From: Eutypella sp. D-1
Lineage: Eukaryota > Ascomycota > Sordariomycetes > Xylariales > Diatrypaceae
Length of the DNA: 64,000 nt
Assembly: GCA_023313575.1 (NCBI GenBank)
Contig: JAJTTP010000019.1
Span: forward strand, 620,001 to 684,000
Direction: 5' to 3'
This document shows positions 20,951 through 32,917 of this stretch, piece after piece (positions within the stretch are counted from its first letter, which is position 1; the number at the start of each line of letters is the position of its first letter). The notes under the pieces are model-generated. The model did not search any database. It had not been told where the DNA came from and worked only from the letters and a program-made list of their open reading frames with translations. The translations under genes and the position numbers were made by a program.

Positions 20951-23533
20951 ACACATACACATAAACGTATACACTATACTCATGAGCGAAAGGGGTTTTG
21001 GTGGTTGTGGGTCGGGCCGGGCCGGGCCCGGCCTCATTCCCGTGCATAATAAGCCCTGATTCTTTTTATCGACTTTTTCCCTGTCCTTCTTCTTGGTGTT
21101 ATCTATCATCCTCTCTTCCTCATTTTTTTATTTGAGACAGACAGACAGGCAGACAGAGACGCAACTAGACGAGAGTGCCTTACCCCTCTACATACAAGTA
21201 ATCTACATAGACAACACGGATGGATGGATGTGTGGGGGAAATCATATAGAGAGAGGGGCAGGTGGGTGGGATTGAAAGCGGCTTTATGGGTGGCTTGGTG
21301 GTGGGAGGGGGATTTAAGAGAAATAAACATCTCCCGCGGATCACCGTATCGCATTACACTACGCTGCACTACACTATGAGTACAGAAATCGTTTCTAGTA
21401 TCGTCCTCCTTTCTCTCCTCTATTTTTATTCTTTCTTCTTCTTTTTTGTTTTGTTTTTTAGTTTTGGATATTTTTTTTGTTCACCTCTATTTTCCCATCT
21501 TCTGGGTATCTCGCATCTATATATATTATACACTCAAAGGGTTGCCCTTGGAAGGGGTTGTGGGAAAAATTAGGCATATTAGAGGTATAGGAACGGATTT
21601 GGGAATGGGAAATGGGGGAGTTAACTGCGGGAAAGAAAAGGGGGAAGGCGAAGGTTGGGGGTAGTAGGGTGGGGTGGAGAAAGGGGCTGGGGGGCCGGAC
21701 ATTAAATCAATAACCAGGTCGACTTTTCCTTTTCATAGGATAGCATAGCATACATAGCATAGCATAACACAGCACAGTACAGCACTGTATGGTATAAGTA
21801 AACAGCATAGGTATCTCAAGACAGTCTATATTTCGCGTGGTGAAGATTACCCACCTACCGCTATATCGCGAACGATATGGGCGTAGCGTTATATCGTGCA
21901 TGTCATGTCATATGCGAGACATCCGTAGGCAGATAAATAGGCGGGGCAAGCGGGCAGCAGGTGAAAGGATAGATAGATCTATACCTATACGTTACGCAGT
22001 TAGTAGCGGTAACAGCAGCCCGCGATAGCAGCTTGTTATGATGTCTTTACTGCCTACTTCCGCGTATGTGTATCTGCATACTTTATCTGCGTCTGATATA
22101 AGGTATGGGCGGAAGGAAAAAGGGAGGGGTTGGTGGGGCCGATGTGTATATACTCGGATTCATGCTTCATGTTGCCCCCCCTGTGGTCGGAAGAATCCTT
22201 TTTTTCTTTTCTTTTCCTCGAAATGGTTCTCAGGCGGAGAAGGGTCTCTGGGGGGCATACACCGTGGCTTTGGTTTCTCCCAGGCAGAATAGGTACGGGA
22301 CAAAAAAAGGGGTGGTTATTGCTTATGGAAGTAGTGAAGTTAGGGGCCTTGCACTCTTGGTTTCTGGCCTCTTTTCCCCTTTTATTTTCACCGACGTTTC
22401 TATATCTATTCTTGTTCCTTAGATACTACTTGTCTTATGTGTGGTGGTATCGTTTATACCATGCTCTGGTCGCTGACTCACTGGTTGATTTCTCATCTTC
22501 CATGAGAGATTTGTCTTTTATCTCTTGCGCGGCGCTTCGATGGGCTTGCTTGCCTGACATCCTTATCTGCATACTTGGGCAGCTTTAGGTGGTCTCACTC
22601 ATCCCGGGCAAATCATGCGGTATTCTAATGCTTTCGGTACTGCGTGGCAGCACACAAGCAACTGCCCACTTATGTCTATAAGTTATGACACTTATGTGCC
22701 AAGGCAGCATATTCTAAATTGGACGTTTGGGGGTTTCTAGAAAGCATTGGTAGCACGATAACGTAGTACCATAGAATATACACAAGATCATCTCAGATGT
22801 CTCTTTCAAACTCCACTCCAGCAACTACCTGGTGAAGTACCCAGAATTATAGCCTGTCTTCAGGAAAGGTGAACCCCTTTTCATTCCTTTTGATACACCG
22901 CATTATGTAAGCTTATTCCTTACAGCCCCTTTTCCCACAGGGGAGCTTGCCATGTGCAATCCCTAAACCTGAGTAAAATATGGGGAATGTCTTAGCTATA
23001 TGTATTTATTTCTGCCTGTACTACAGCGCTGGCACGTTCACACTAGCTTGGGCGGCGGTTGCATAAGGTGGTGAAGTGAGACACCACACGCTTGATAGGA
23101 TACCATGCCAGGCGGGCAACTGAATTCAGGCACTACTTATGCCTTAGACACATGGAGAATACCAATGGCATATACGATATTCTGACTGATATTTGGTAAA
23201 CGCATGAAATGCGTCTATGTGCTGTGCAGATAAAGATATGGCAGTTTCCGGATCCGGCCCTGATGAGATATTGCCGGAACCAGGAGCCCGGATCTAAGAC
23301 AGATGACTGAAAACGTCCGGCTCCCATCTTTGATGCCTAGTGTCAAAGAAAGAGGTCCAATTCTGTGGTCAATATTAAGCATGAGAAGAACTCCCCTTCA
23401 AAATCTTTTACAATTATCATTGCTATTAAGATTATCAGCTCCAACATCTGGTCTAATCTGATCGCGATCCCCAATACGACCTGGTTTGATCTAGCACTCT
23501 CCATTCTACACAGCTCCCTCAAACCCTCACACG
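20689..23533. other. Intergenic region with simple repeats
   Basis: 2.8 kb without a supported gene. It holds an (AG)n tract (about 20917-20946) in the oxysterol-binding protein 3' flank, a GC palindrome (21020-21033), CATAG-type repeats (about 21735-21770) and T-rich low-complexity DNA. The short open frames are low complexity. Confidence 0.55.
20917..20946. repeat. (AG)n microsatellite
   Basis: About 14 tandem AG dinucleotides, 230 bp after the oxysterol-binding protein stop codon. Confidence 0.9.
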
Positions 23534-26500
23534 ATGCGGGACCACAGAGGAACATGGCGGCGGCCTGAGAGCCGCGGTGGTGGTGAAGGTAACAGTGGAT
23601 TACCACCCCAGCCCACGCTTGGAGGTACGCAGTCGGTAACTCCAGCTCCATCCAACCCTACATCGACTACCGCGCCATCGCATTTGTTTGGACCGTCGAG
23701 GGCCTCTTTATTTCCAGAGCCGACGACGAGCACCCCCAAGCCGGCGTCGAGCACCCCCAATCCTAGGAAGAAGCCATCTCCGTTCGACATTCCACCGGGA
23801 GGCTTGCCGCCCACAAAGCGAGTGGCGACCGGGCCGCCTCCCCCGCCGTCCTTGTTTGGGACGGGGCCGCGCGAGCCGGAGCCCACGCCGGCTCAGATAA
23901 AGAAACCATTTGGGCAGAATTACATCAGCCCGGCGGGGCACGTGCCGCTTTCTGTGAAGGGGGAAGACATGTTCAAAACTTTCGCGGAAGGGCCAACCAA
24001 TACGTATAAGAATACCCCGTATGGGAAGCGGGAGCATGGGGTGACTCCGGCTGCGCCGGGTCCCAGGCCGTCAAAAATACGTAGGAATCCGAAACCTCTG
24101 GATCGAGGGGACCCGCCGCTACCGATGCCGCTGGAACTGTGGACAAGCCCGATCGAGACAGAGCCGCCGAGAACGAGGAGATCGGGCAACAGGGGCCGCT
24201 CCGTCACCAACATCCCGGCGGGAGATGCCTCGGAAACCCCTCTTCAGTTCCCTAACATTTCTGGTGACCTGGACTTCCAGTATCCGGATATTCTCCTAGC
24301 CAATTTGCAGGCTGCCGATATGCCGATACGTAAGTTTTTTATGACTTCTCATTTTCCTCCACGCGCGGTCGGGGTCTGGGCGGGTCACCGTTCGTGATTA
24401 TAACCCCAATCTACCAACGAATTTGACGCGGTGATGGGTCAGGTGTCATCACTGAGGTCGATTTATCGTAGAGCACCATACTTCGTGCATTGGGGCATTT
24501 TGTTAGTAGGATACATGCTGATCTCTTCCTCTCTACTCAAGCCGACTTTGAAAAAGATTCCAGCCTCAAGACAAAACAAGAACTGTTGCAGGAAGTCGAG
24601 TACCTCAAAGCACTTGGGGTTGTCAGGGCCGACCAAATCAAGTCTAATGACGCGGCAGCTAAGCGTTCCTCGGACGAGCAGGCTAAGGTCACTGCTGAGA
24701 AGCTTCGCACGCTCAGGGGACAGTTGATCGCCATAGGAAGCAGGTCTGAGGATATTGAGGACGAGAAGGACAAGTATGAAGCGGAACTCGAGAAAACCAA
24801 CGCAATCAATCGAAGACTGGGAGAGGCGGTCCGAGACCTTTCCAAAAAGCTAGCATACATACAAAGAGGCGGTACACATGCTCAGAAACTCCAGGCGAAG
24901 CTAGATGCCGCCGAGGCGCAGATCAAGGCTCTCCAGTCTGCGGACCCCACCAAGGCAACCATAAAGGACCAAGCGGACAAGATCCACAAGCTCCAGCAGC
25001 AGTTGTCATCGCTCGGCAGCCACGTTGAGGATTTGGAAGCTGAAGTCGAAGCCCTGCGGAAGGCTGGCAAGACCATTGGCAGTGAGTCGGCGGATGATTG
25101 CGAAGACAGGCTCCAAGCCACTAGAGAGGATGCAGAGGCGGCTGAGGAGGCGGAGGCTGAGGCCCAGCAGGATCTTGCGAAAAGCCAGCTGGAGCGTGAG
25201 TTCCTCGACATGGAGTGCAACTCCCTTCGTGAAACGATCGAGCAATTCGAAAATGGCAAGCCCGACCGAGCGAGAAAGACACAGGTCAAAGCTCTCGAGC
25301 AACAGGTCAAAGCCGCTAATGAAGCCCGGATGGACGTCGAGATCCAGAGACAAAAGGAGAAGGCTCAGCGCAAAGCTGCTGAGACCGCGCGAGACCGCGC
25401 CATCCAGGATCGCGACGCCTACCTGAAAAGGCTGATGAAGGGTCAACACGAGGTAGACCCGGAGTTTTCGGACCAGGGCAAGTGCAACAAAGCATTGAAG
25501 GCCTTGCAACGGGAGCACGCGAAGCTTCGGAATCAGAAGAAGCTAGACGAAAAGGACGTGTTTGAACTACAATCACAATTGGCAAAGGCAAATGCTGAAA
25601 TCGACCGCCTGACTAAACTCCTGGAGGAATACAAATCCAAGTCCTCCACAGTACCGAAGTCGGTGTACGACGCCCTGAAGAAAGACAAGGAGGAATCTGA
25701 AACCCAGACTTTCGACAGACAAGAATTCATAGGCCCACATTTTCCCGGTACCATTGGCACGGCAAGTCTCTTCCCTGCTCGCATCAATCAACCTAACAAA
25801 CGCTGACCTCTCCCCTGCTGTGATTAGTGGTACGAGAAACTTTGGGGCAATATCGACTCATGGGCGGGCAACGCTGTTTTATCGGGCGAGGAAATCATCG
25901 CCAGAGTCAAAGAGGATCCCGATTCGGTGACCGAATTCAGGAATCTCCTCAGCCTCCATCCGGAGATCCTTCTAGACAGTAGCAAATACGGGGACGAGGA
26001 GATTTCCCTCATCGCTGCCGCCATGATGAAATTCATCGAAACGCGGATTATCCAGAAACAGCCATACGAAGCGCTGCATCACATAAAGGAGACGTTGAAG
26101 GTTGTAAAAAAACAGATGATGACTAACACCCGCCAGCCAAGATGTACGTGTCTCACTCACCATGTTACCCCCTACCCCCAACCCAATGCCGTGAATCATG
26201 TCTAACTCATTGTTATGCAGCGGAACGAACGGCCGATAACTGGGTGGGCGAGACCCTGTGGTGCATTTTTGAGGATCCTATTTTCGTGCCCATACGCCAA
26301 GACACCATCGAACGGATTTACCATGAAGCAAAAGACAAGTTCGGATTCTTATTTCCCAGCGACGGGGGAAACCTTGAGTTGTCGTTGAAGAGGGACATTA
26401 TTGAGGAGGCATTGCGCTTGAATGAGGCGATAATCTCGACCGGGAAAAATTTTTCCCTCGACACGCCACTTCCTGATGATCTGGAGACGGTCGTCCGCGA

Positions 26501-26897
26501 GAGTCAGGACGACGCGAAGCTTTCTCAGGTTCTCAAAAACTCTGGAGTGGCCAACTACGCAGCCAACAATCGAAGGCTCAATTGGAACGACCTGAAGAGG
26601 CAATGGGCTCTACCGGCGAAACCTACTAGAAAGGAGATCCAGGATGGCCTGGAGGTTACGTCTCTGGTCAGGCCTATGCTTTCTTGGTATAACCCGGCCT
26701 TCGAAACAGAGACCTCGAGCTACCATGGAAGCGCGGAGCAAACTGTGTACGATTCCATATGGAGTGACCCTAGTCGTGAGCTTCTTGTGGAGCCAAAATA
26801 CCTGGCGTACTGGGCCCCCAAGAATTCTTCAAAGTCTCCCAAGCCTTTCAAAGAGGCCGAAACCCTCATGTCTCTTCTCGTCGGTTCTAAATTCTAG
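23534..26897 (+). CDS. Large coiled-coil protein of unknown function, family member A
   Basis: Four exons: 23534-24329, 24542-25761, 25828-26143, 26221-26897; 1002 residues. Residues 1-265 are Pro/Gly/Ser-rich and disordered. About 270-660 is a long, highly charged coiled coil (KTKQELLQEVEYLKALG and similar). The last 330 residues form a globular module starting WYEKLWGNIDSW and containing TADNWVGETLW and NNRRLNWNDLKR. Intron 2 appears to be a GC-AG intron (donor ACG|GCAAGT), the only phase-compatible choice. Intron 1 (212 bp) is the least certain junction. The C-terminal module, the order of parts and both downstream intron positions and phases match the gene at 32.9-34.7 kb, so the two are paralogues. 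No known domain was recognised, and no signal peptide or membrane segment is visible. Confidence 0.75.
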
Positions 26898-27528
26898 ACT
26901 CGAAGTGTCGTTGGCTTGATGTACGAACTGGGGGGAAGGCGTGTTGTGTTTGGAGACTGAAGATGTGATCGATCTTCCAAACTCTGCTCCACGAACATGC
27001 TTTGGAGAAATAGTCTGTTCCTAGATAGGTACCTGGTTTTGGTCGTTGTAATTGGTTCTGACGGTTTTACAATTTGTACATTATTTGCACTCAATCAATT
27101 TTGTTCCGTATTACGTCACCTCTAAACAGAGTAAGATGTTTAGTGTTGAGATTCTTTTATCGATAGTGCGATATTCCTGAGGCTCGTATTTTCACTAAGC
27201 GGGCAGCCAAGAGGATAGATGGCGCAGCTCAGGCCAGTCGTGATTGGGCACGCTTTTGACGCCAAGATCAGCATGTTGCGTGTTCAGCGGAACGGGTTTC
27301 CAAAAGTAGAAAAAAGGCGAAATGCTTAGAAAGGGTCAGTCGAGCAGTCGAGACGGTCGAGTGGCAACCTGAGATTGGTTATAACAATTAATAGGTATGA
27401 ACGTGTATGTGTTTTGAGCCATCTTAATGACGAGCATAATACCGCACTCTTGAGGAAGCATCCCTCGACAAAGTTGAATTCGGTCAACTTGACAGTTTGA
27501 TGAAACCGCCGCTGCGGCACCCAGTGTT
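26898..27528. other. Intergenic spacer
   Basis: 3' flank of the coiled-coil gene and promoter of the GH5 gene. Nothing recognisable. Confidence 0.5.
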
Positions 27529-29135
27529 ATGATGCTACCTGTTATGCAGCGATTCGGGTTTCCCGGATTTGATTTAATAATCACCTTGTTCTTAACATTG
27601 ACCGGCTCTGCCCTAGCCACACATGCTCCCAGAGACGGGACGTGGCCTAATGGCCCATTCGTCACCTCGGGCCGTTGGATTACGGATGCGAGTGGTGTAA
27701 ATGTGACCTACGCCGGTGTGAACTGGCCCGCTTCGGCCGATGTCATGATCCCGGAAGGGTTGCAGTACCGCTCCATTGAAGACATCGTCTCAAAGATCAA
27801 GAGCTTAGGCATGAACTCCATTCGCCTCACCTATGCAATTGAGATGATTGACCAAATATACGACAACGAAAATCGTGACATCACCGTCTATAATGCGCTT
27901 GTTGATGCGATCGGTGACCAAAACGGGTCGGCAGTCTATGATAGAATTGTGGAACACAACCCATCTTTCAATAAGGAGACGACTCGACTCGAGGTAAGAT
28001 CATTCTCTGCCTGCTTTCTACCGAGCGGGGACTAACTATGGGATTATTCGAAGATCTTTGATGCAGTGGCAGCAGAGTGCGCAAAACAAGAAATATACGT
28101 CCATTTAGATAACCACGTCTCCAAGGCTGGGTGGTGTTGCTTCCCGGATGACGGTAATGCTTGGTGGGGTGACAAGTATTTCTCAGTCGAGAATTGGCTT
28201 CGCGGCCTTACCTACATGGCTGATCATGTAAGCACCGCACTTCTCGTCGCCCAATGGGTTTAAAATATGACACTGACAAGTTGTAGGGCAAGGATTGGCC
28301 GAACCTCATGTCCATGTCGCTGCGTAACGAGCTACGTCAGCCGCTCAGCAACATATCGCTATTCAGGAATTCCTACAACTGGGAGGATTGGTATTCCTAT
28401 GTGCGACAGGGCGCTGGCGCCATCAACAAGGCAAATCCCAGTGTCTTGATATTTCTCTCTGGCTTAGACTCTGACGCGACTCTCGAGCCCGTGGTACAGG
28501 GAGAGGAGCTGAAGCCGGGAACTGCGACGTTTAAAAAGAGTGATTTTAATGGATATGCTGACAAGCTAGTCCTCGAGTTACATATGTATCTGAACATCAA
28601 CGGGCCCGGGCCGAGCGACTGTAATGAAGTTAAAGACGAATTATTCAGCGGGGGGTTCCAGGCGTTGACGGACAACGCTCATAACCGATTCCCAGTAATG
28701 ATGACCGAGTTTGGTTTCGGGCAGGATAACCAGTCTACCAAGACGCCGTACGTACAGTGCCTGATGGATTATTTGGTGGATCAAAAAGCAGGATGGATGA
28801 TCTGGGCTCTGTCGGGGAGCTACTACATCCGCCAGGGAAAAGAAGATGCCGACGAGCCCTGGGGTCTACTCACGCATGATTGGTCGAGCTGGAGAGCGTC
28901 GGATTTCGTCGAGGATGACTTGATTCCCATGGTCAACAACACCAAAGCCAGTCTTTCCTTGGTGCCTTCGGGTGAGAAGGATCCTAGCGATGGGGGTAGT
29001 TCAGATGATGGGGGTTCGAATGATGAGAACTCAGGAGTCTCTTTGGGTGGACTGGTTTTTAGATTTGGCGGGATCAGTTTTTCGGCCCTACTCTTGCTGG
29101 TCGCAGTCCTTTCAGGCCTTTTAATTATGGTTTAG
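27529..29135 (+). CDS. Glycoside hydrolase family 5-type enzyme, predicted GPI-anchored
   Basis: Three exons: 27529-27993, 28054-28227, 28287-29135; 495 residues, all junctions phase 0. A signal peptide (about 1-30) leads into a TIM-barrel enzyme. The acid/base Asn227-Glu228 is in LRNELR, His312/Tyr314 in LELHMY and the nucleophile Glu354 in MMTEFGFG; a spacing of 126 residues between the two Glu is normal for GH5. A Ser/Gly/Asp-rich tail and a hydrophobic C-terminus (about 475-495) predict a GPI anchor, placing it at the cell surface. GH5 covers glucanases and mannanases; the subfamily and substrate cannot be told from sequence alone. Upstream in-frame ATGs at 27529 and 27532 are equivalent. 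Confidence 0.88.
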
Positions 29136-30122
29136 ATACCCGGGGTAATTAATACATGAAACCACTGGTCGTGATAAGGCATATTCAAATCACTTTGGTA
29201 ACAGAGGGCATTTGCCGAATAGGTGATCAAAATGGAGCCCCAGTTGCTGGATAATCGGAACAATCCTCATATATTACAATAAACTAGGAGAATGACTCTC
29301 CCCACCCTTTACTGTAAATATGCTGCAGGGAGGCTGCGGTTCGAGAACCTCCGATAATGTTATGCGTAGGCAGGCAATCGTACAAGGTTCGTCTAATGCA
29401 TTAAGACGTAATATGGTGACTAGGTTCTTGTGGCAACAAACCCAAGGATAATAATATAGACGGGCGATACATATGAGTTTAAAGCTATTACTAAACATCA
29501 GTCTTTTTCTTGTATACTTATGTATCTAAGAAGTTCAATTGTGTAATCTGAGTTTGCTAGCGTTGAAAGGGTGACTGCGCCACCTGCGAGCAGCGGATTC
29601 CATTTGCTCAGCAAGCGTTAATAAACATAAAATTCTGATCTAAATACAAGAACGAAATGCAATACACCAATGAGGATATCTAACGAGGGAATAATCTGTG
29701 ACATGTGCCTCTTAAACAATATGTGCGATTACCACCGCGCACTCAAGTGGTTGTTGCCCCAACTGAGCGTTTCTTCCGTGGCATCACCTCCTTTCATGAC
29801 TCAGTCGTCTTCTGTTCTCTTTCCATTTACGGTATCCTTCGCCAGCAACTCTACTTCGCTCATGACTTGATTCCTCCCTCTCAGCGATATCTAAACTCTC
29901 TCATCTGCAACAAGGGCCCAGACTTACTGCGCGCTGACATCGGTTTCAGACGTACTCTGCCGTTACGGTCTGATATCTGCGGTCTGGTGTCTTGTGTTAA
30001 CGATGATGTAATTCGAGGTCGGCTGTGGAAGTCTTACCCTTGTATATCAACGTGTACGTTGTGCAAACCGCGGTGTCTAGCCTAGGTCAGTGACTTTCAA
30101 CATCGCTTTGTTGTAGAGACTA
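29136..30122. other. Intergenic spacer
   Basis: About 1 kb between convergent genes. A 126-codon open frame (29705-30085) has no ATG start and no recognisable similarity. Confidence 0.5.
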
Positions 30123-31949
30123 CTACATACAGGTCGACTCAATCAAAAAGTCCAGTAAATAGTACATCTGGCCGTCGCGACCCTTCTCACGGTCCAGTTC
30201 CGCCTCGGGAATATCTTTCAGATCGGCCTCTAGGGTGCAGAGTAGCTTCACATTCTTGTTGCGCACAAGTGGAGCGTCGGTCGAGTGATCATCGACATAG
30301 ATCTCGGTTTTTATGCTGTTTGGTCTGCCTTGAGACACTGACTGGGTTAAAAGGAGGTTCTTGTAGAATGGCTCATCTTCTGAGACGGGATCTCCCTGTG
30401 GAATGTCAGCACTGCCCCAGTTTGGTATATGCAAAGACTTACTCGTCGGATGAACCAGCCCAAAACCGTGACCCGCCAGACCCCATCATAACCGTCCCAC
30501 CACTTGCGGTTGGATATAGACGAGTGCTGGGCTTCGTTGTATTCGACGGACATCTCATGGCCGTAGTGCTTTCGAGCTCTTCTTGCTTTAACCCGAATTC
30601 GGGGGGCTTCCTCGGGCGCGTACAAAGACAGCCCTTTCCTGACGGCTCCTAGAACGACCGCTAGCCAGGCATTGTCTGGTCGAATGACTTTGGTTTGGAC
30701 GCGACCCTGTGCCTTGTCGTTGACGGATTGTATCCTCTCTCTCAAGTAAGTAGACTGGCCGAAGCCGCCAACGAGCATGATCGTGCGGATAGGAACATTG
30801 CTAGCGTTGATCTGCTCTTGGATCAACGCAATCACCTGGAGCATGATAGGCTCGAAGATCATGTGTAAATCTGTGCCTGGCAAAGTGAAGTGTCCGCGAG
30901 TCTTCACACCCAGCTCCAAATTCTTTCGCATGCCAGTCACCGGAAGCGTAAAGCTTCCGTTTCTTACTGAGGCGATGCTGAATCGTCGCTTAGTCTATGA
31001 CATATTAGCAAATGGTGTTGAATGATTGTGCATCACACTTACATCTACTTCGAAACGTGCCAGGGCACTCAGCCGCGCTTCGCTTCCATACTCTTCATCC
31101 TTCCCCAACTTGGCATCGAGATATTGTAGAAATCGGTCGTTCAGCATCTGAGAACCGCACATGCCGCCTGATCCAGGGACAGTCTCCGTAACTTCCAGCG
31201 AGGGAGCCAACGAATTGATAGTGTAGGTGATCAAATCGACGGTGCCTCCACCTGCATCCACAACGAGAAAAGAATCTCCGACGTTCAAACCGTGACTATC
31301 ACAGTTCTGGAGGGTGTAGATAGCAGCGGCCTCCGGCTCACTCAATACAGTGGTTTTGGCGCTGTTGGGAAAGTTGCGGCATCGCTTCAGTGCATCCACT
31401 GTTCTCTTGGTGGACTTCTCTGACCAAATTGCCGGAACGGTCAGGACAAAATGCACCTCAGATTTATCCACCATGGTAGCAAGGAACTTTCCACGGATCT
31501 CATCTAGAGTATGGCCCAGTAGACCAGAGAGATAGCTTTGCATGAGCCGGTCGACATCGTGGACCGCCACGAGCTCCGTCATCTGCTTCGCCAACTCGGT
31601 GTCCTCCGGGACGTGGCCAGGTTCCAGTGCCCTGTCATTATTAGCGACTGTAATTATGCACCATGCGTCAGGAACATTATACTTACATCTTGAAGCGACG
31701 GAGAATCTCGTCAGCAGGCGCGTCCTGCGGAATCTGAAAGCCCCACTCAGGGTGTCGAGCTCCTGCCGGGTAGCGAAGTTGCGTCGGCACCATGTCTGAA
31801 TACTCAATCCATGTGTTCGTGCCGTCAATGGACTTGGGCCAGGATTTGACCCTATAGATCTGGTCGGGTCTGGTTGTCCAGGCATAGCAAGCCCCCGAGA
31901 ACGTCGACCCGAAATCTATCGCAATGATTAAGCATGGCTTATTAGCCAT
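30123..31949 (-). CDS. Hsp70-like ATPase (HSPA12A-type fungal family) with a one-base frame break
   Basis: Four exons on the minus strand: 31949-31687, 31631-31043, 30995-30443, 30395-30123; about 558 residues once the break is ignored. Actin/Hsp70-fold motifs are IAIDFGSTFSGACYAW (phosphate 1), VDAGGGTVDLITY (phosphate 2) and LVGGFGQSTYL (adenosine). There is no classic peptide-binding domain or EEVD tail, as in other fungal HSPA12-like proteins, whose clients are unknown. In exon 3 the frame of KRRFSIASVR changes at an A4 run (complement of 30960-30963). Dropping one A restores NGSFTLPVTGM and the rest of the protein. This is either a sequencing error in a homopolymer or a recent inactivating insertion; no alternative splice choice avoids it. 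It lies between the two paralogous coiled-coil genes. Confidence 0.82.
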
Positions 31950-32917
31950 GGTGCCGGGGATCGTCTGCGTTCAAACCGGGGAACTAAAGGAGCTGAAAAA
32001 GAAATGTGATAGTAAGGTGGGACTAATAGTCTTCGTTTTCTAAAGACGTTTAGATTACAATATGATGGTGTGATCTAACCAGGACTGCGAAGTTCCGAAA
32101 GCTCGAGTGATGGAATGGTGAACTTACAAGGACACTTCTACCCGGCGAACCCGGGGATGTGATCATATATATATTCACTTAGGGCTCTCAGATTGGATGT
32201 TCCAGCCTCAGTAACCTACACTCTATTACCATTATTTTACCTCCACATCATTCCATCATAAGTCTTCCTCTAAGGCTAGAAACATCTACTGCGTACGTTG
32301 CAAGAAACATATCAGACTTGTCTCAACCCTGTCTTACCTGATAGACGGCAGCGAGGGGCTTTCAGAATGGCCCTCCGTAGAAGGCTCGAGATGATAGAAA
32401 CATTCGGAAATCACGGACCATACTTAGGGGTTTCTGGAAGAAAGCCGCCGGTGTACACTCCTAACAATGCTTGATATAATAGTAAAAAAGGTCAAATGGT
32501 GACAACAAGGAAGCAAGCAGTACAATCAAAACATTATTGCATATCTCTAATTATTTACCCAATATTCGAATTCTAAGGCTACAAGGTACTGCGATAATAA
32601 AGCAGGCAGTTGCATCGGTGATGGCGGATGTGAGTTCTGTCCAGTTTCATGTCGACACCTACAGTCAGAACGTTCGAAAAGGTACCGGCGGTTACAGTGC
32701 CTCATAGTGTTGCCCTAAAACTTTTCTATACTTTATCCAGATTCTTGTTGATTCTAGGTAGATCGTGTGGAACAATGGAAAACTACCGAGATACTAAATA
32801 AGTCATCAGGAGTACATCATTCTTTCTATCCTTGCAATTTGTTCTTTCCATACTTTCTGACAGATCTTATCACTCTTGCCCCAGGACTATGCATGGAATA
32901 GATTGAACAACACTACC
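31950..32917. other. Divergent spacer between Hsp70-like gene and coiled-coil gene B
   Basis: Shared upstream region of two diverging genes. AT-rich, with TATATATA at about 32165-32172. Nothing else recognisable. Confidence 0.5.

Noticed and set aside
20689..23533. Several open frames of 60-150 codons after the oxysterol-binding protein gene
   Set aside because: They are translations of microsatellites and T-rich low-complexity DNA.
29705..30085. 126-codon open frame in the spacer
   Set aside because: Begins with GTG, has no ATG, no recognisable motif and no splice context that extends it.
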